Assembly (NCBI GenBank): GCA_016214695.1 | Contig: JACRNY010000004.1 | Location: 186,001-250,000 of the forward strand | Direction: 5' to 3' | From: Nitrosomonadales bacterium | GTDB taxonomy: Bacteria > Pseudomonadota > Gammaproteobacteria > Burkholderiales > Gallionellaceae | DNA length: 64,000 nt | Part shown: one piece after another, positions 52,639-61,579 of the stretch | How positions within the stretch are numbered: the stretch's first letter is position 1 | Layout: each line of letters starts with the position of its first letter | The notes under the pieces: model-generated | The model's input: the letters and a program-made list of their open reading frames with translations, nothing else | Told to the model about the DNA's origin: nothing | Database searches by the model: none | Made by a program: the position numbers and the translations under genes

Positions 52639-53211
52639 ATGCGAAACAAGATCATCCTGACAGCCCTGTTTGCCCTTTCCGCCACTCCCGCGCTGGCCGA
52701 CGACATCGCCCAATATCAGGGCGAGAGTCGCGCCGTTGTCGGTCCGTTCATGCAGAAGCTTCTTGAAGAGAACAAGAAAGCCATCAAGGAAGGCGGTCCC
52801 GATTCCGCGATCAAGGTCTGCAAGGATATCGCCCCGAAGATGGCGGGTGACCTTTCCCGCCAGCACGGCATCAAGCTCACCCGCGTCAGCCTGAAGGTTC
52901 GCAATCCTTTGCTGGGTACGGCAGACGAATGGGAGCAGAAGACGCTGAAACAGTTCGAAGAGCGTCTGGCCAAAGGCGAGAAGCCGGAGACACTGGAAGC
53001 GGCCGAGATCGTGAATGAGCCGGCCGGCAAATATTTCCGCTACATGAAAGGCATCGTGCTGCAATCCGGCTGTGTGGCCTGCCACGGCACCGACGACGCG
53101 GTCGATATGACAGTGAAGGCCCGCCTGAAGGAAGAGTATCCGCATGACAAGGCAACCGGCTATGTCGCCGGACAGGTTCGCGGCGGCGTGAGCATCAAGC
53201 GCGCACTGTGA
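52639..53211 (+). CDS. Tll0287-like haem-binding periplasmic protein
   Basis: 190 residues. A signal peptide (IILTALFALSATPALA) is followed by a Tll0287/DUF3365-like domain (LLEENKKAIKEGGPDSAIKV, CKDIAPKMAGDLSRQHGIKL) with a single c-type haem motif CVACH at about 153-157. It should bind haem covalently in the periplasm and act as an electron carrier or redox/gas sensor. It is monocistronic, downstream of a terminator and convergent with the hybrid kinase operon. Confidence 0.9.
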   Translation: MRNKIILTALFALSATPALADDIAQYQGESRAVVGPFMQKLLEENKKAIKEGGPDSAIKVCKDIAPKMAGDLSRQHGIKLTRVSLKVRNPLLGTADEWEQKTLKQFEERLAKGEKPETLEAAEIVNEPAGKYFRYMKGIVLQSGCVACHGTDDAVDMTVKARLKEEYPHDKATGYVAGQVRGGVSIKRAL

Positions 53212-53218
53212 CTCTATT

Positions 53219-53249
53219 CCACCCTGCACAGCGTCCTGTCGCAGGGTGG
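53219..53249. terminator. Candidate convergent terminator hairpin
   Basis: A 9-bp inverted repeat CCACCCTGC / GCAGGGTGG with a 13-base loop lies between the convergent stops at 53211 and 53260. No clear T run follows on either strand. Confidence 0.45.
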
Positions 53250-53259
53250 GTAGTTCCAA

Positions 53260-55203
53260 CTATTCACTACGCTTCTTCAGCAGGAAAAAGATCAGCGATC
53301 GCAACTTGGCCGGACGCACCGGCTTGTGCAGCAGATGATGCCCGCGTTCGTTGACCGCCTGCAATATCTCCGGCGCAGTATCGCCGCTGACCAGTATGAA
53401 TGCAGGGGGCGTCGAACAATGTTCCCTGATGCGATCCGCAAGCTGCAGCCCGTCACCGTCCGGCAATCGGTAATCGCATAGCACCAGATCGAAGTGCGAC
53501 TCGGAATACTTCTGCCAGACCTCCTCCAGCCCCTCACCGACCGAGACGTCGCAGCCCCATGATTCGAGGATGCCGGCCGTGCTGGTTCTGACCAGCATAT
53601 CGTCATCCACCACCAGCACTTTGAGTTTATCCAGCCTGTCCGGCTTGGGCATCGCCGCGACCGGCACATGTGCTGGTTCGGCAAGCAGATCGTCGACATC
53701 GAACATGCGCGGAACAGTCACGGCGAAAGTCGATCCGCAACCGGGCGCAGAACGCAGGCTGAGCGGATGGCGCAACAGTCTGGAAAGGCGCTCGACGATG
53801 GCCAACCCCAAACCTATCCCCTTGCTGCGGTCACGCGCGCTGTTCGCCAGCTGCACGAACTCGCGGAAGATGTTCTGCTGCTCTTCGGCAGGGATGCCGA
53901 TACCGCTGTCGCGCACCTCGATGCGCATGTCCTCGCCGCGGCGACGGCAGGTCAGCAACACCGTGCCGTTCTGCGGTGTATAGCGTATCGCATTGCTCAA
54001 CAGGTTCAGCAGGATGCGCTCCAGCAGCACCGGGTCGCTCAAAACCATGGCGTTGACGCAGCGGACATGCAGCGAAATGTGCTTGCGCTGTGCGACCGGC
54101 AGGAAGTCCTGCACCAGACGCCTTGCCATGATGTCGATGTCGATCCCCTGTATCTGCGGGACCACGATCCCGGCATCCAGTTTGGAGATGTCCAGCAACG
54201 AATCCAGCAGACTGGACATCGCCTCGACCGACTCCTCGACCTTGTTCGCAATCTTGTGCTGTTCCGGACTATCCAGTCTGCTGTGCAATTCGCCGATGAA
54301 CAGGCCCAAGGCATGCATGGGCTGGCGCAGGTCGTGGCTCGCCGCAGCAAGGAAACGGCTCTTGTCGAAGTTGGCTTTCTCCGCTTCTTCTTTTTTCTTG
54401 CGCAGTTCCTGCGTGGCCTCTTCGATGCGCTGCTGCAGGTTGCCGCGTTCCTGTTCCAGCTGGTGCGCCATATCATTGATGCCCGAGGCAAGCGCATCCA
54501 GCTCCTGCACATGGGCTCCGCCGATACGGGTATCCAGGTGGCCTTCGCCGATGCGGCGGATGGCATTGTTCATCTCCATCACCGGCAGTGTGATACGGCG
54601 AGATACGCGCATGGCGATGAGCATGGTGGTCAACAGCACGAACAGCAACAGGAACAGATTGAACCCGAGCATCTCGACCTTCTCGCGGTTCAACCTGTCC
54701 TTGCTGATCTCGATGATCACGCTGCCCAGAGGTTTGTTGGGGGTATCCGCGATATTGCCGACACCCAGTTCGTCCAGTTTGATCTCTGTCGCAACGATGG
54801 GGTGATAGAGCCACAAAGCCTTGCGATCCTCCTGAACGGCGATCAGATCGCTCGCGGCAGATGACATCTTCTCCAGTCGCGGTTGTCCGTATTGCTTGCC
54901 GCCGCCGGACCCTGCGCCCGCAAGAAAGCGCTCTTCCGCGTCCAGTACGATCACGGAATTGACGTCCTGCTGCGAAAAGGCGATATCCACCTGTTGCTGC
55001 AGCAAGGCGTGATTGCCTGAAAAGACCGGGTACTCGCTGGCCGAGGCAAGTTGGCGAACGACCAGTTTGGCCCGCTCGAACAAAGCTCTGTCCTGATCGG
55101 AAAAGCGCGTGTAGGTAAAGAACCCTTCCAGCAGCAATGCGAGGATCAGGATCGGAATGATCGCGACCGCCAGCGTCTGTCGTTCTATCCCATGCTGTTT
55201 CAT
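53260..55203 (-). CDS. Hybrid sensor histidine kinase with receiver domain
   Basis: 647 residues. TM1 (about 13-30) and TM2 (about 180-200) enclose a periplasmic sensor. HAMP, a coiled coil, HisKA (FLAAASHDLRQPMHALGLFI, phospho-His in SHDLRQ), HATPase_c (GIGLGLAIVERLSRLL) and a C-terminal receiver (LVVDDDMLVRTSTAGI, Asp in LVLCDYRLPDG) follow. Its start overlaps the stop of the binding-protein gene by 4 bases. No separate response regulator is adjacent, so the signal must leave through an unlinked partner. The periplasmic domain likely meets the product of the adjacent binding-protein gene. Confidence 0.93.
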   Translation of the reverse strand: MKQHGIERQTLAVAIIPILILALLLEGFFTYTRFSDQDRALFERAKLVVRQLASASEYPVFSGNHALLQQQVDIAFSQQDVNSVIVLDAEERFLAGAGSGGGKQYGQPRLEKMSSAASDLIAVQEDRKALWLYHPIVATEIKLDELGVGNIADTPNKPLGSVIIEISKDRLNREKVEMLGFNLFLLLFVLLTTMLIAMRVSRRITLPVMEMNNAIRRIGEGHLDTRIGGAHVQELDALASGINDMAHQLEQERGNLQQRIEEATQELRKKKEEAEKANFDKSRFLAAASHDLRQPMHALGLFIGELHSRLDSPEQHKIANKVEESVEAMSSLLDSLLDISKLDAGIVVPQIQGIDIDIMARRLVQDFLPVAQRKHISLHVRCVNAMVLSDPVLLERILLNLLSNAIRYTPQNGTVLLTCRRRGEDMRIEVRDSGIGIPAEEQQNIFREFVQLANSARDRSKGIGLGLAIVERLSRLLRHPLSLRSAPGCGSTFAVTVPRMFDVDDLLAEPAHVPVAAMPKPDRLDKLKVLVVDDDMLVRTSTAGILESWGCDVSVGEGLEEVWQKYSESHFDLVLCDYRLPDGDGLQLADRIREHCSTPPAFILVSGDTAPEILQAVNERGHHLLHKPVRPAKLRSLIFFLLKKRSE

Positions 55204-56141
55204 GGAATCCTCCTGATTTCATCGCGCAGTTTGTCTGCATCTTTGATTCGCAGGTCGAGTGATCGCGCGACCTGGATATTGATAGACACTTCAAAATCGT
55301 TCGGGTATTGCGCCGCCGCAAGTTTGCCCGATTCGGCATAGCGTTCGATCATGGCGATCGTCTGCGCGGCGACCTGCTCCGGCGTGGAGAACACCGCACA
55401 CAGGGCACCAGCCTTGACATAGGCTTGCGAGATACCCAGCAGGGGAACTTGCTTGCGGTAGGAAGTCAGCAGGATGTTGCGGATGGTGCCGGCGTTATAG
55501 ACCTCGGTATCGGGCAGTACGAACAGGACTTCGCTTTCCTCCAGAACACTTTCCAGGGCATCGTTGAGCGGGTGTGAATGGTCGACAGCCCGGTCATGCA
55601 GATTGATGCTCTTCTCTTTCATCAGGCGACGGATGGACGGAAGCTCGGGCGGGGCAGCGGAATACAGCACGCCGACATGCCTGGTACCGGGTAGCGCTGC
55701 CGATAGCAAAGCGATCTGCCGCTCGATGGGCTGGTCGAGATAGATGGCAGAGCGTGGTGCGGTTCGTGCGGCCGCTTGGTTCTGTATCTTGTCGTAGCCG
55801 GCTTTTGGTACGAGTACGTTGAGCGTGGGGATGTCCCTGGAGGCCAATTGCAGCGCAGCCTTCATACCGACTGCGACATACAGGTCAGCCCCGCCGTATG
55901 AATCATCAGCGCGTTTGATCTTCAGTTCGTACTTGTCGGATGGAAGCTTGCTGCGCAGGGTCTCGCTGAATGACTGATATGCCCCGCCCTCTTCGCTCAC
56001 TGCCAGCGTCACCCGCAACGGGGCAGCCCGGGAAAGTGCCGGACACGCAAGCACAAACACCAGCGCGACTGACAATAGTCGGCTGGTCAGGCTTGATGCC
56101 GGGAGATGAAAAGTTGCCCGGCTAAAAGTTGATGGTCGCAA
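55200..56141 (-). CDS. ABC-type substrate-binding protein (PF04392-like)
   Basis: About 313 residues if the TTG at 56139-56141 is the start; the start is uncertain and overlaps the TonB receptor stop by about 20 bases. A signal peptide (RLLSVALVFVLACPALSRAA) precedes a substrate-binding fold of the PF04392 class (VTLAVSEEGGAYQSFSETLR, LYVAVGMKAALQLASRDIPT, HVGVLYSAAPPELPSIRRLM). The domain usually binds small ligands for uptake, but no permease or ATPase is nearby. It is the middle gene of a TonB receptor / binding protein / hybrid kinase operon, suggesting sensing of the compound taken up by the receptor. Confidence 0.85.
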   Translation of the reverse strand: MRPSTFSRATFHLPASSLTSRLLSVALVFVLACPALSRAAPLRVTLAVSEEGGAYQSFSETLRSKLPSDKYELKIKRADDSYGGADLYVAVGMKAALQLASRDIPTLNVLVPKAGYDKIQNQAAARTAPRSAIYLDQPIERQIALLSAALPGTRHVGVLYSAAPPELPSIRRLMKEKSINLHDRAVDHSHPLNDALESVLEESEVLFVLPDTEVYNAGTIRNILLTSYRKQVPLLGISQAYVKAGALCAVFSTPEQVAAQTIAMIERYAESGKLAAAQYPNDFEVSINIQVARSLDLRIKDADKLRDEIRRIP

Positions 56142-58095
56142 TAAAATACGTCCGCCGATCAAAGAAAAGGTTGCGCTTCTGGGGTGTATTGGCGAATTCC
56201 GTGTAGTTATCCTGGAATGCGTTCTGCACCACCAAAGCGACCTCTCCCCCCCCACTCTTCTCCAGGTTCCCGAAGGACCTGGTTATTCTTATATCCACCC
56301 GATTCATCTGCGTCTGCGGTTCCAGCGCATCCAGCAACTGCAGCGTGCCCTGATTGAAGTAGCTTACGGTCAGCGCCACGTCATCCGTCATTTGCTGGAC
56401 CAGCATGATACTACCACTATCGAGCGGCACCATTTTCGGGCACTGATCGATATATTCCTGCAGCAAAGGATTGTAGGCTGACAGCGTCAACGACGCGGTG
56501 GCCGCGCAACTCATCAGCTGATGCGCGTAATTCAGGACGATATTGCTATTCTCGCCCCAACGATATTTCAGCGTGCTCTCAAAGCCCCTGACCGAAAAGG
56601 AATAGAGGTTCTTGAAGCCCATCGATCCATCCGGATTGGGATCGAGAAAGATCAGGTCGCTCAGGCGATCCGAATAGAATCGAGAATCCAGCGTCATGCT
56701 TGTCGAGGGAAATTCCCCGATATAGCCGATCTCCCTGGACAGCATCCGCTCCGGCCGCAGGCCTCCCATCGAGGTGTATTGCTTGCCAACCAGATATTGC
56801 GTGTTACTGTATTCTTCGAAAGCAACCGGGGTCCGATAGGCTCGGGAAACACCGATGCGAACGGTATCCAGCGGGGTCAGATGATAGTTCAGGGAGAGTC
56901 GCGGCGAATTGTTGTGATGCCCGATGCCATCGTTCTCCCACATCGTGCCGATGTTCAGAACTGCAGATTGAGTCACACGCCATTCGTCATGGGCGAACAG
57001 GCGTGATTGCTTGACCGTGGGAGCCGGACTGCTGAAGCTGGCCGGATCATCAAGCGTATCTGTTCTCATGCCGCCCCCCCAGACGACGCGATTGTCTGCC
57101 CAAGGGGAAAAGGTATGCTGCAATTCAATCTCGTCGCGCTGGGTCAGGATGACGTCCGTGCCGAGCAACGGCATCGCCGTGTCAGTATAGGCACGCGTGA
57201 TATGGTAGTAACGCAACTTGATCTCGTCACTTTGCCGCAAGGCACGGGTCCACTCTATCTGCTCGAAATCGGAGCGGGTCTGGATGTCCCGGAACGGCTC
57301 CGTCACCCTGCCGACCGTTCCGATCCCGCGCACGCCCTCGCTGTAGCCCAGCTGTATGTCTATGCTATCCATCGCGTTGGGATGATAGTTCGCGCGGAAG
57401 TTGGCCAAACGGGTCATGTTGCTGTCATTCAAGACCGCAGAAGCATAACCGCTATCGCTGCGTTCCCCCAGCGTGAGCCGATAATCCAGATCGGATCCCG
57501 CCCCGCGGATGCGCGCCACAGTGTCAGATATGCCGGCCTCTCCCTTGTTGACCGAGAGTCTGCCGCCTTTCTCGCCTGACGCCTCGCGCGTGATGATGTT
57601 GATCACACCCTGTGTGGAATTCGCCCCATGCGATGCCGCCGCCGGCCCGCGAATCACCTCGATGCGCTCGATATCATCGATATGAACCGGAATATCCGCC
57701 CAATCGACCTGCCCGAACGGGGGCAGATAGACGCTGCGGCCGTCGATCAGCACCTGCATGCGCCGGGCGTAGTTGTCGGTCGAGCCGTGGTAGGAAACAA
57801 AAGGCGAGTATCCATCCTGATAGCCCACATACATGCCGGGGACAAGTCTGAACAGATCGGCGATGTTGCGGTAGCCGGAAGAGCGGATGGTGTCACGATC
57901 GATGACCGTCATCGCGTTCGGTGCTTCGGACAGGGGTTGCGACAGGCGCGATGCGCTCAGAACCACGGGGAGGTCTTGCAGGTAGGCTTGCTCGGAAATC
58001 GCGTCTTCGGCGACCACTCTTCCCGGGGCGAAGAGCAGCGAGCCATACACCAGCACCAGCGTTAGTCTTGCCAATGGAACTGGGCCGTGACGCAT
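56122..58095 (-). CDS. TonB-dependent outer membrane receptor
   Basis: 657 residues from the ATG at 58095 (MRHGPVPLARLTLV), with a signal peptide ending near FAPGRVVA. The plug domain follows (VVLSASRLSQPLSEAPNAMT, IRSSGYRNIADLFRLVPGMY), then a beta barrel with LLGTDVILTQRDEIELQHTF and a C-terminal phenylalanine (FIATINF). It imports a siderophore, cobalamin or another large ligand using TonB energy; the substrate cannot be told from sequence. It leads a three-gene operon with a binding protein and a hybrid kinase, and follows tRNA-His on the same strand. Confidence 0.92.
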   Translation of the reverse strand: MRHGPVPLARLTLVLVYGSLLFAPGRVVAEDAISEQAYLQDLPVVLSASRLSQPLSEAPNAMTVIDRDTIRSSGYRNIADLFRLVPGMYVGYQDGYSPFVSYHGSTDNYARRMQVLIDGRSVYLPPFGQVDWADIPVHIDDIERIEVIRGPAAASHGANSTQGVINIITREASGEKGGRLSVNKGEAGISDTVARIRGAGSDLDYRLTLGERSDSGYASAVLNDSNMTRLANFRANYHPNAMDSIDIQLGYSEGVRGIGTVGRVTEPFRDIQTRSDFEQIEWTRALRQSDEIKLRYYHITRAYTDTAMPLLGTDVILTQRDEIELQHTFSPWADNRVVWGGGMRTDTLDDPASFSSPAPTVKQSRLFAHDEWRVTQSAVLNIGTMWENDGIGHHNNSPRLSLNYHLTPLDTVRIGVSRAYRTPVAFEEYSNTQYLVGKQYTSMGGLRPERMLSREIGYIGEFPSTSMTLDSRFYSDRLSDLIFLDPNPDGSMGFKNLYSFSVRGFESTLKYRWGENSNIVLNYAHQLMSCAATASLTLSAYNPLLQEYIDQCPKMVPLDSGSIMLVQQMTDDVALTVSYFNQGTLQLLDALEPQTQMNRVDIRITRSFGNLEKSGGGEVALVVQNAFQDNYTEFANTPQKRNLFFDRRTYFIATINF

Positions 58096-58133
58096 GACAC
58101 CTCGCACAAGCTGACGGTTTTGTTGCTGGAAAA

Positions 58134-58210
58134 TGGGGTGGCTGATGGGGCTCGAACCCACGACAACTGGAATCACAATCCAGGGCTCTACCAGCTGAGC
58201 TACAGCCACC
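58134..58210 (-). tRNA. tRNA-His (anticodon GTG)
   Basis: Minus strand. Acceptor GTGGCTG/CAGCCAC with an extra encoded G at -1 (position 58210), C73 and CCA. Anticodon stem CTGGA/TCCAG around loop TTGTGAT, giving GTG. Confidence 0.96.
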
Positions 58211-58228
58211 GTTGAACGGTCTGGTCAT

Positions 58229-58305
58229 TGGCGTGCCCGACAGGAATCGAACCTGTAACCCCCAGCTTAGAAGGCTGGTGCTCTATCCGGTTGAGCTACG
58301 GGCAC
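58229..58305 (-). tRNA. tRNA-Arg (anticodon TCT)
   Basis: Minus strand. Acceptor GTGCCCG/CGGGCAC, encoded CCA, and anticodon stem CCAGC/GCTGG around loop CTTCTAA, giving TCT (codon AGA). Confidence 0.95.
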
Positions 58306-58346
58306 AATTCTTTGGGCATCCAACAAACTACAATACTACTTAAATC

Positions 58347-58423
58347 TGGTCGGGGTGGAGAGATTCGAACTCCCGACATCCTGGTCCCAAACCAGGCGCG
58401 CTACCAGGCTACGCTACACCCCG
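58347..58423 (-). tRNA. tRNA-Pro (anticodon TGG)
   Basis: Minus strand. Acceptor CGGGGTG/CACCCCG, encoded CCA, and anticodon stem CCTGG/CCAGG around loop TTTGGGA, giving TGG (codon CCA). It is first in a Pro-Arg-His cluster downstream of pgsA. Confidence 0.96.
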
Positions 58424-58457
58424 AGAGCGCGGCATTATACAGGCCAAACGGCAAAAA

Positions 58458-59039
58458 TCAATTTTGCGCGCGTGTTTTTTTCCTGATCTGCGGCATCGCC
58501 AGCATCAGGTAATACACCATCGACCACAATGTGAGTACTGCAGCCAGGTAGATCAGCACGTTACCCCACCATAATGTCGATACTCCCAACAGAGGCTCCT
58601 GATACAGCAGAAACATGATGGCCAGCATCTGGAACGCGGTCTTGAGTTTGCCCAGCATGGATACCGCCACACTCTTGCTTTCCCCGAGTTGCGCCATCCA
58701 TTCGCGCAGCGCAGAGATCGTGATCTCGCGCCCGATGATGATGAAGGCGATGATGACATCGACCAGTCCCAGCTTGACCAGCACGATCAGTGCTGCAGCC
58801 ACCATCAGCTTGTCTGCCACCGGATCGAGGAAGGCGCCGAAGGCCGAGCCCTGATTCAGGGTGCGCGCCAGATAGCCGTCCAGCCAGTCGGTGACGGCGG
58901 CCAGCCCGAACAGGAACGTGCTGAGCATATGTTTGTGATGCATGCTGAGCGTCTCGTCCGAGACGTAGAACACCCCGACGAACACGGGGATCATCATGAT
59001 TCTGAACCAGGTCAGCAGATTCGGTATGTTGAGCGGCAT
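58458..59039 (-). CDS. pgsA: Phosphatidylglycerophosphate synthase
   Basis: 193 residues from the ATG at 59039 (MPLNIPNLLTWFRIM). It makes phosphatidylglycerol-phosphate from CDP-diacylglycerol and glycerol-3-phosphate in the inner membrane. The CDP-alcohol phosphatidyltransferase motif DG-x2-AR-x8-G-x3-D-x3-D is intact in DWLDGYLARTLNQGSAFG and the following LDPVADK. Four membrane helices surround it. It starts 2 bases after the uvrC stop, a conserved pair. Confidence 0.96.
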   Translation of the reverse strand: MPLNIPNLLTWFRIMMIPVFVGVFYVSDETLSMHHKHMLSTFLFGLAAVTDWLDGYLARTLNQGSAFGAFLDPVADKLMVAAALIVLVKLGLVDVIIAFIIIGREITISALREWMAQLGESKSVAVSMLGKLKTAFQMLAIMFLLYQEPLLGVSTLWWGNVLIYLAAVLTLWSMVYYLMLAMPQIRKKTRAQN

Positions 59040-59041
59040 CG

Positions 59042-60850
59042 TCAATGTAAATGCTGATAAATTTTCTCTGCCAGCGCGGGACTGATCCCTTCCACGCGCG
59101 ACAATTCTTCAACGCTGGCTTGTTGCACGCCTTTCAGTCCGCCGAAGTGGGTCAGCAGGTTACGCCGCCGCTTCTCGCCCACTCCCTCGATATCTTCGAG
59201 AGTAGATGCCATGCGCGCCTTGCCGCGCCGGGCACGGTGGCCGCTGATGGCGAAACGGTGTGCCTCATCGCGTACTTGCTGGATCAGATGCAGTGCCGGG
59301 CTGTCCGGCGGCAATTGTAACGATTTTTCCACGCCGGGTCGTAACAATTGTTCCATGCCGGGCTTGCGTTCGATGCCTTTGGCCACACCGATCAGCTCGA
59401 TGTCGGACAACCCGAGTTCCGTCATGACCTCCACGGCCATGCCCAGCTGTCCGGCACCGCCATCGATCAGCACCAGATCCGGACGCTTTCCCTCTCCTGC
59501 CTGCAGCTTCTGGTAACGCCGCAGCAAAGCCTGCTTCATCGCGGCGTAATCGTCGCCGGGCGTGATGCCTGAAATGTTGTAGCGACGGTATTCCTGCGGC
59601 CGGATCGCCAGATCGTCGTACACCACACAGGAAGCGACGGTCGCTTCGCCCATGGTATGGCTGATGTCGAAACATTCGATACGCTTCATGTCGGGCAAGG
59701 ACAATTCGTTGCGCAAGGCATCCATGCGCAATGCTTGCCCGGCCTGGAGCCCTGCCTGCTGTTTCAATGCCAGCAACGCATTGGACTGCGCCATCTCCAG
59801 CCATTGCCGCCGCTCGCCCGTGACTGCATGGCGTATCTGCACCTTGTGCCCGGCCTGCTCGGTCAACAGCTGTTCCAGCGCCTCATCGGCCACCTCGATG
59901 CTGGTAATGATGAGCGGTGGCACGCTGCGCTCCAGATAATGCTGCGCGAGGAAGGCTTCCAGCACTTCGGTGCTGTCCTGTCCTTGCACGTTCTGCGGGA
60001 AGAACGGCTTGTCACCCAGGTGCCGCCCCCCGCGCACCACGGCCAGATTCAGGCACAGCGCACCTTCCGCCTCGACCACTGCGACGATGTCGGCATCGGT
60101 GTCGCGTCCGCTCTCGACGAACTGTTTCTGTTGCACGGTATGCAGGGCCTGCAACTGGTCGCGCAGCGCAGCGGCATGCTCGTATTCCATCTTTTCTGCA
60201 GCCAGCTCCATCTCCGCGCGCAGCTTCTTCTCCACCTCGTCGTATTTGCCCTGCAGCAGCAAGGCCGCGTTGCGCACGTCGGCGGCGTAATCCCCGGCGT
60301 TGATCAGGCCGACACAGGGGGCACTGCAACGGTGGATCTGGTGCAACAGGCATGGGCGCGTGCGGTTGTTGAACACGCCCTCTTCGCAGGTGCGCAGCTT
60401 GAACACCTTCTGCAACAGGTTAATGCTCTCCTTTGCCGCTTGTGCATTGGGATAGGGGCCGAAATACTGGTTGCGCTTGTCGGTCACGCCCCGATAGTAG
60501 GTCAGGCGCGGCGACGGGCTGCCGGTCAGCACGATATAGGGATAGGACTTGTCGTCGCGGAACAGGATGTTGTAACGCGGCTTGAGCGACTTGATGAGGT
60601 TGTTCTCCAGCAGCAACGCTTCGGCCTCGGAGCGCGTCACCGTGATCTCGATCCTGGCGATGTGCGAAACCATCAGCCGTATGCGCGGCGACAGGTTGCT
60701 GATCTGGAAATAGGAGCCGACGCGCTTCTTGAGCTGGTTCGCTTTGCCGACGTACAGTACCTGCCCGGCCTCGTCCAGCATGCGATACACGCCCGGCTGC
60801 AGGGGCAGCGAGGCGACAAACTCTTTGGGGTCGAATGGTGTTGCGCCCAT
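59042..60850 (-). CDS. uvrC: Excinuclease ABC subunit C
   Basis: 602 residues. The N-terminal GIY-YIG nuclease ([20 protein letters not shown]), UVR domain ([20 protein letters not shown]), the C-terminal endonuclease half ([31 protein letters not shown]) and helix-hairpin-helix ([20 protein letters not shown]) are all present. It makes both incisions in nucleotide excision repair. It is 3 bases downstream of the uracil-glycosylase-family gene and 2 bases upstream of pgsA. Confidence 0.97.
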   Translation of the reverse strand: MGATPFDPKEFVASLPLQPGVYRMLDEAGQVLYVGKANQLKKRVGSYFQISNLSPRIRLMVSHIARIEITVTRSEAEALLLENNLIKSLKPRYNILFRDDKSYPYIVLTGSPSPRLTYYRGVTDKRNQYFGPYPNAQAAKESINLLQKVFKLRTCEEGVFNNRTRPCLLHQIHRCSAPCVGLINAGDYAADVRNAALLLQGKYDEVEKKLRAEMELAAEKMEYEHAAALRDQLQALHTVQQKQFVESGRDTDADIVAVVEAEGALCLNLAVVRGGRHLGDKPFFPQNVQGQDSTEVLEAFLAQHYLERSVPPLIITSIEVADEALEQLLTEQAGHKVQIRHAVTGERRQWLEMAQSNALLALKQQAGLQAGQALRMDALRNELSLPDMKRIECFDISHTMGEATVASCVVYDDLAIRPQEYRRYNISGITPGDDYAAMKQALLRRYQKLQAGEGKRPDLVLIDGGAGQLGMAVEVMTELGLSDIELIGVAKGIERKPGMEQLLRPGVEKSLQLPPDSPALHLIQQVRDEAHRFAISGHRARRGKARMASTLEDIEGVGEKRRRNLLTHFGGLKGVQQASVEELSRVEGISPALAEKIYQHLH

Positions 60851-60853
60851 CGT

Positions 60854-61492
60854 CTATATCAATGCTTGCAGCCCGTTGGAGAACTCGGTCGCGCCGCCGT
60901 TCGCCGGATGACGGACCGAGCCGGTCACGCGGATGCCCATCTCACCCAGCAAACCTTCCGCCTTCTTGCCGACCGCGACGATCTTCGCCTTGGGGAACGT
61001 TTCGATCAACATGCGCAGGGCAGGCTCGCCCAGCCTGATCTCCTCCGGTGTCGGCGTCCTGTTCGACCAGAGCTCGTCACGGCGATGGGGATGCAGTTGC
61101 ATCGCATTCCAGAGGATGGTGCGCTCGGCGATACCGAGCCGGTAAAGCGTCTTCCACACGATGGTCGCCGAGGGTTCCGAGAACGGCAGACGCCGGGTCG
61201 ACAAACGTCCCGACGGTGCCGGGATGCGCGGGATGGCACCCTCGCCCAGCAAACGTTCGCTGGTGAAAGCGATGCCGCTATATCGGCAGCCCTGGTAGCC
61301 AGGCGCCTCGCCGGTCAGGATGAATTCGGGTTCGCAATCCAGATGCGATGCCAGGCGTCGTAATCTGGCTTCGGGGCCGTTACCCTCGGCATCATGAGGG
61401 CAATGGTCCTTCCATGGGTTGAACAGGCCCGACCTGCCTGTGGGCAAGGTGTCGACCAAGCGGCTGGCCAATGTAAGTCCGGATTTGTGCAT
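60854..61492 (-). CDS. Uracil-DNA glycosylase superfamily protein
   Basis: 212 residues. GEAPGYQGCRYSGIAFTSE is motif A of the UDG fold and SVRHPANGGATEF is motif B; ERTILWNAMQLHPH lies between. It should excise damaged or deaminated bases, although the exact subclass is unclear. No Fe-S cysteine pattern is seen, so it is not the family 4 type. It sits 3 bases before uvrC, so base and nucleotide excision repair genes share a transcript. Confidence 0.88.
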   Translation of the reverse strand: MHKSGLTLASRLVDTLPTGRSGLFNPWKDHCPHDAEGNGPEARLRRLASHLDCEPEFILTGEAPGYQGCRYSGIAFTSERLLGEGAIPRIPAPSGRLSTRRLPFSEPSATIVWKTLYRLGIAERTILWNAMQLHPHRRDELWSNRTPTPEEIRLGEPALRMLIETFPKAKIVAVGKKAEGLLGEMGIRVTGSVRHPANGGATEFSNGLQALI

Positions 61493-61538
61493 GCCCTGTT
61501 CGATCTGTTTCCAAATATTGGCAGAATACTAAATGAAA

Positions 61539-61559
61539 AGCCCCGCCAGCGGCGGGGCT
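61539..61559 (-). terminator. Rho-independent terminator of pnp
   Basis: A 9-bp stem AGCCCCGCC / GGCGGGGCT with a 3-base loop is followed on the minus strand by TTTTC. It lies 20 bases after the pnp stop at 61580. Confidence 0.9.
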
Positions 61560-61579
61560 CTTGTCGGCTGCAAGCTTGC

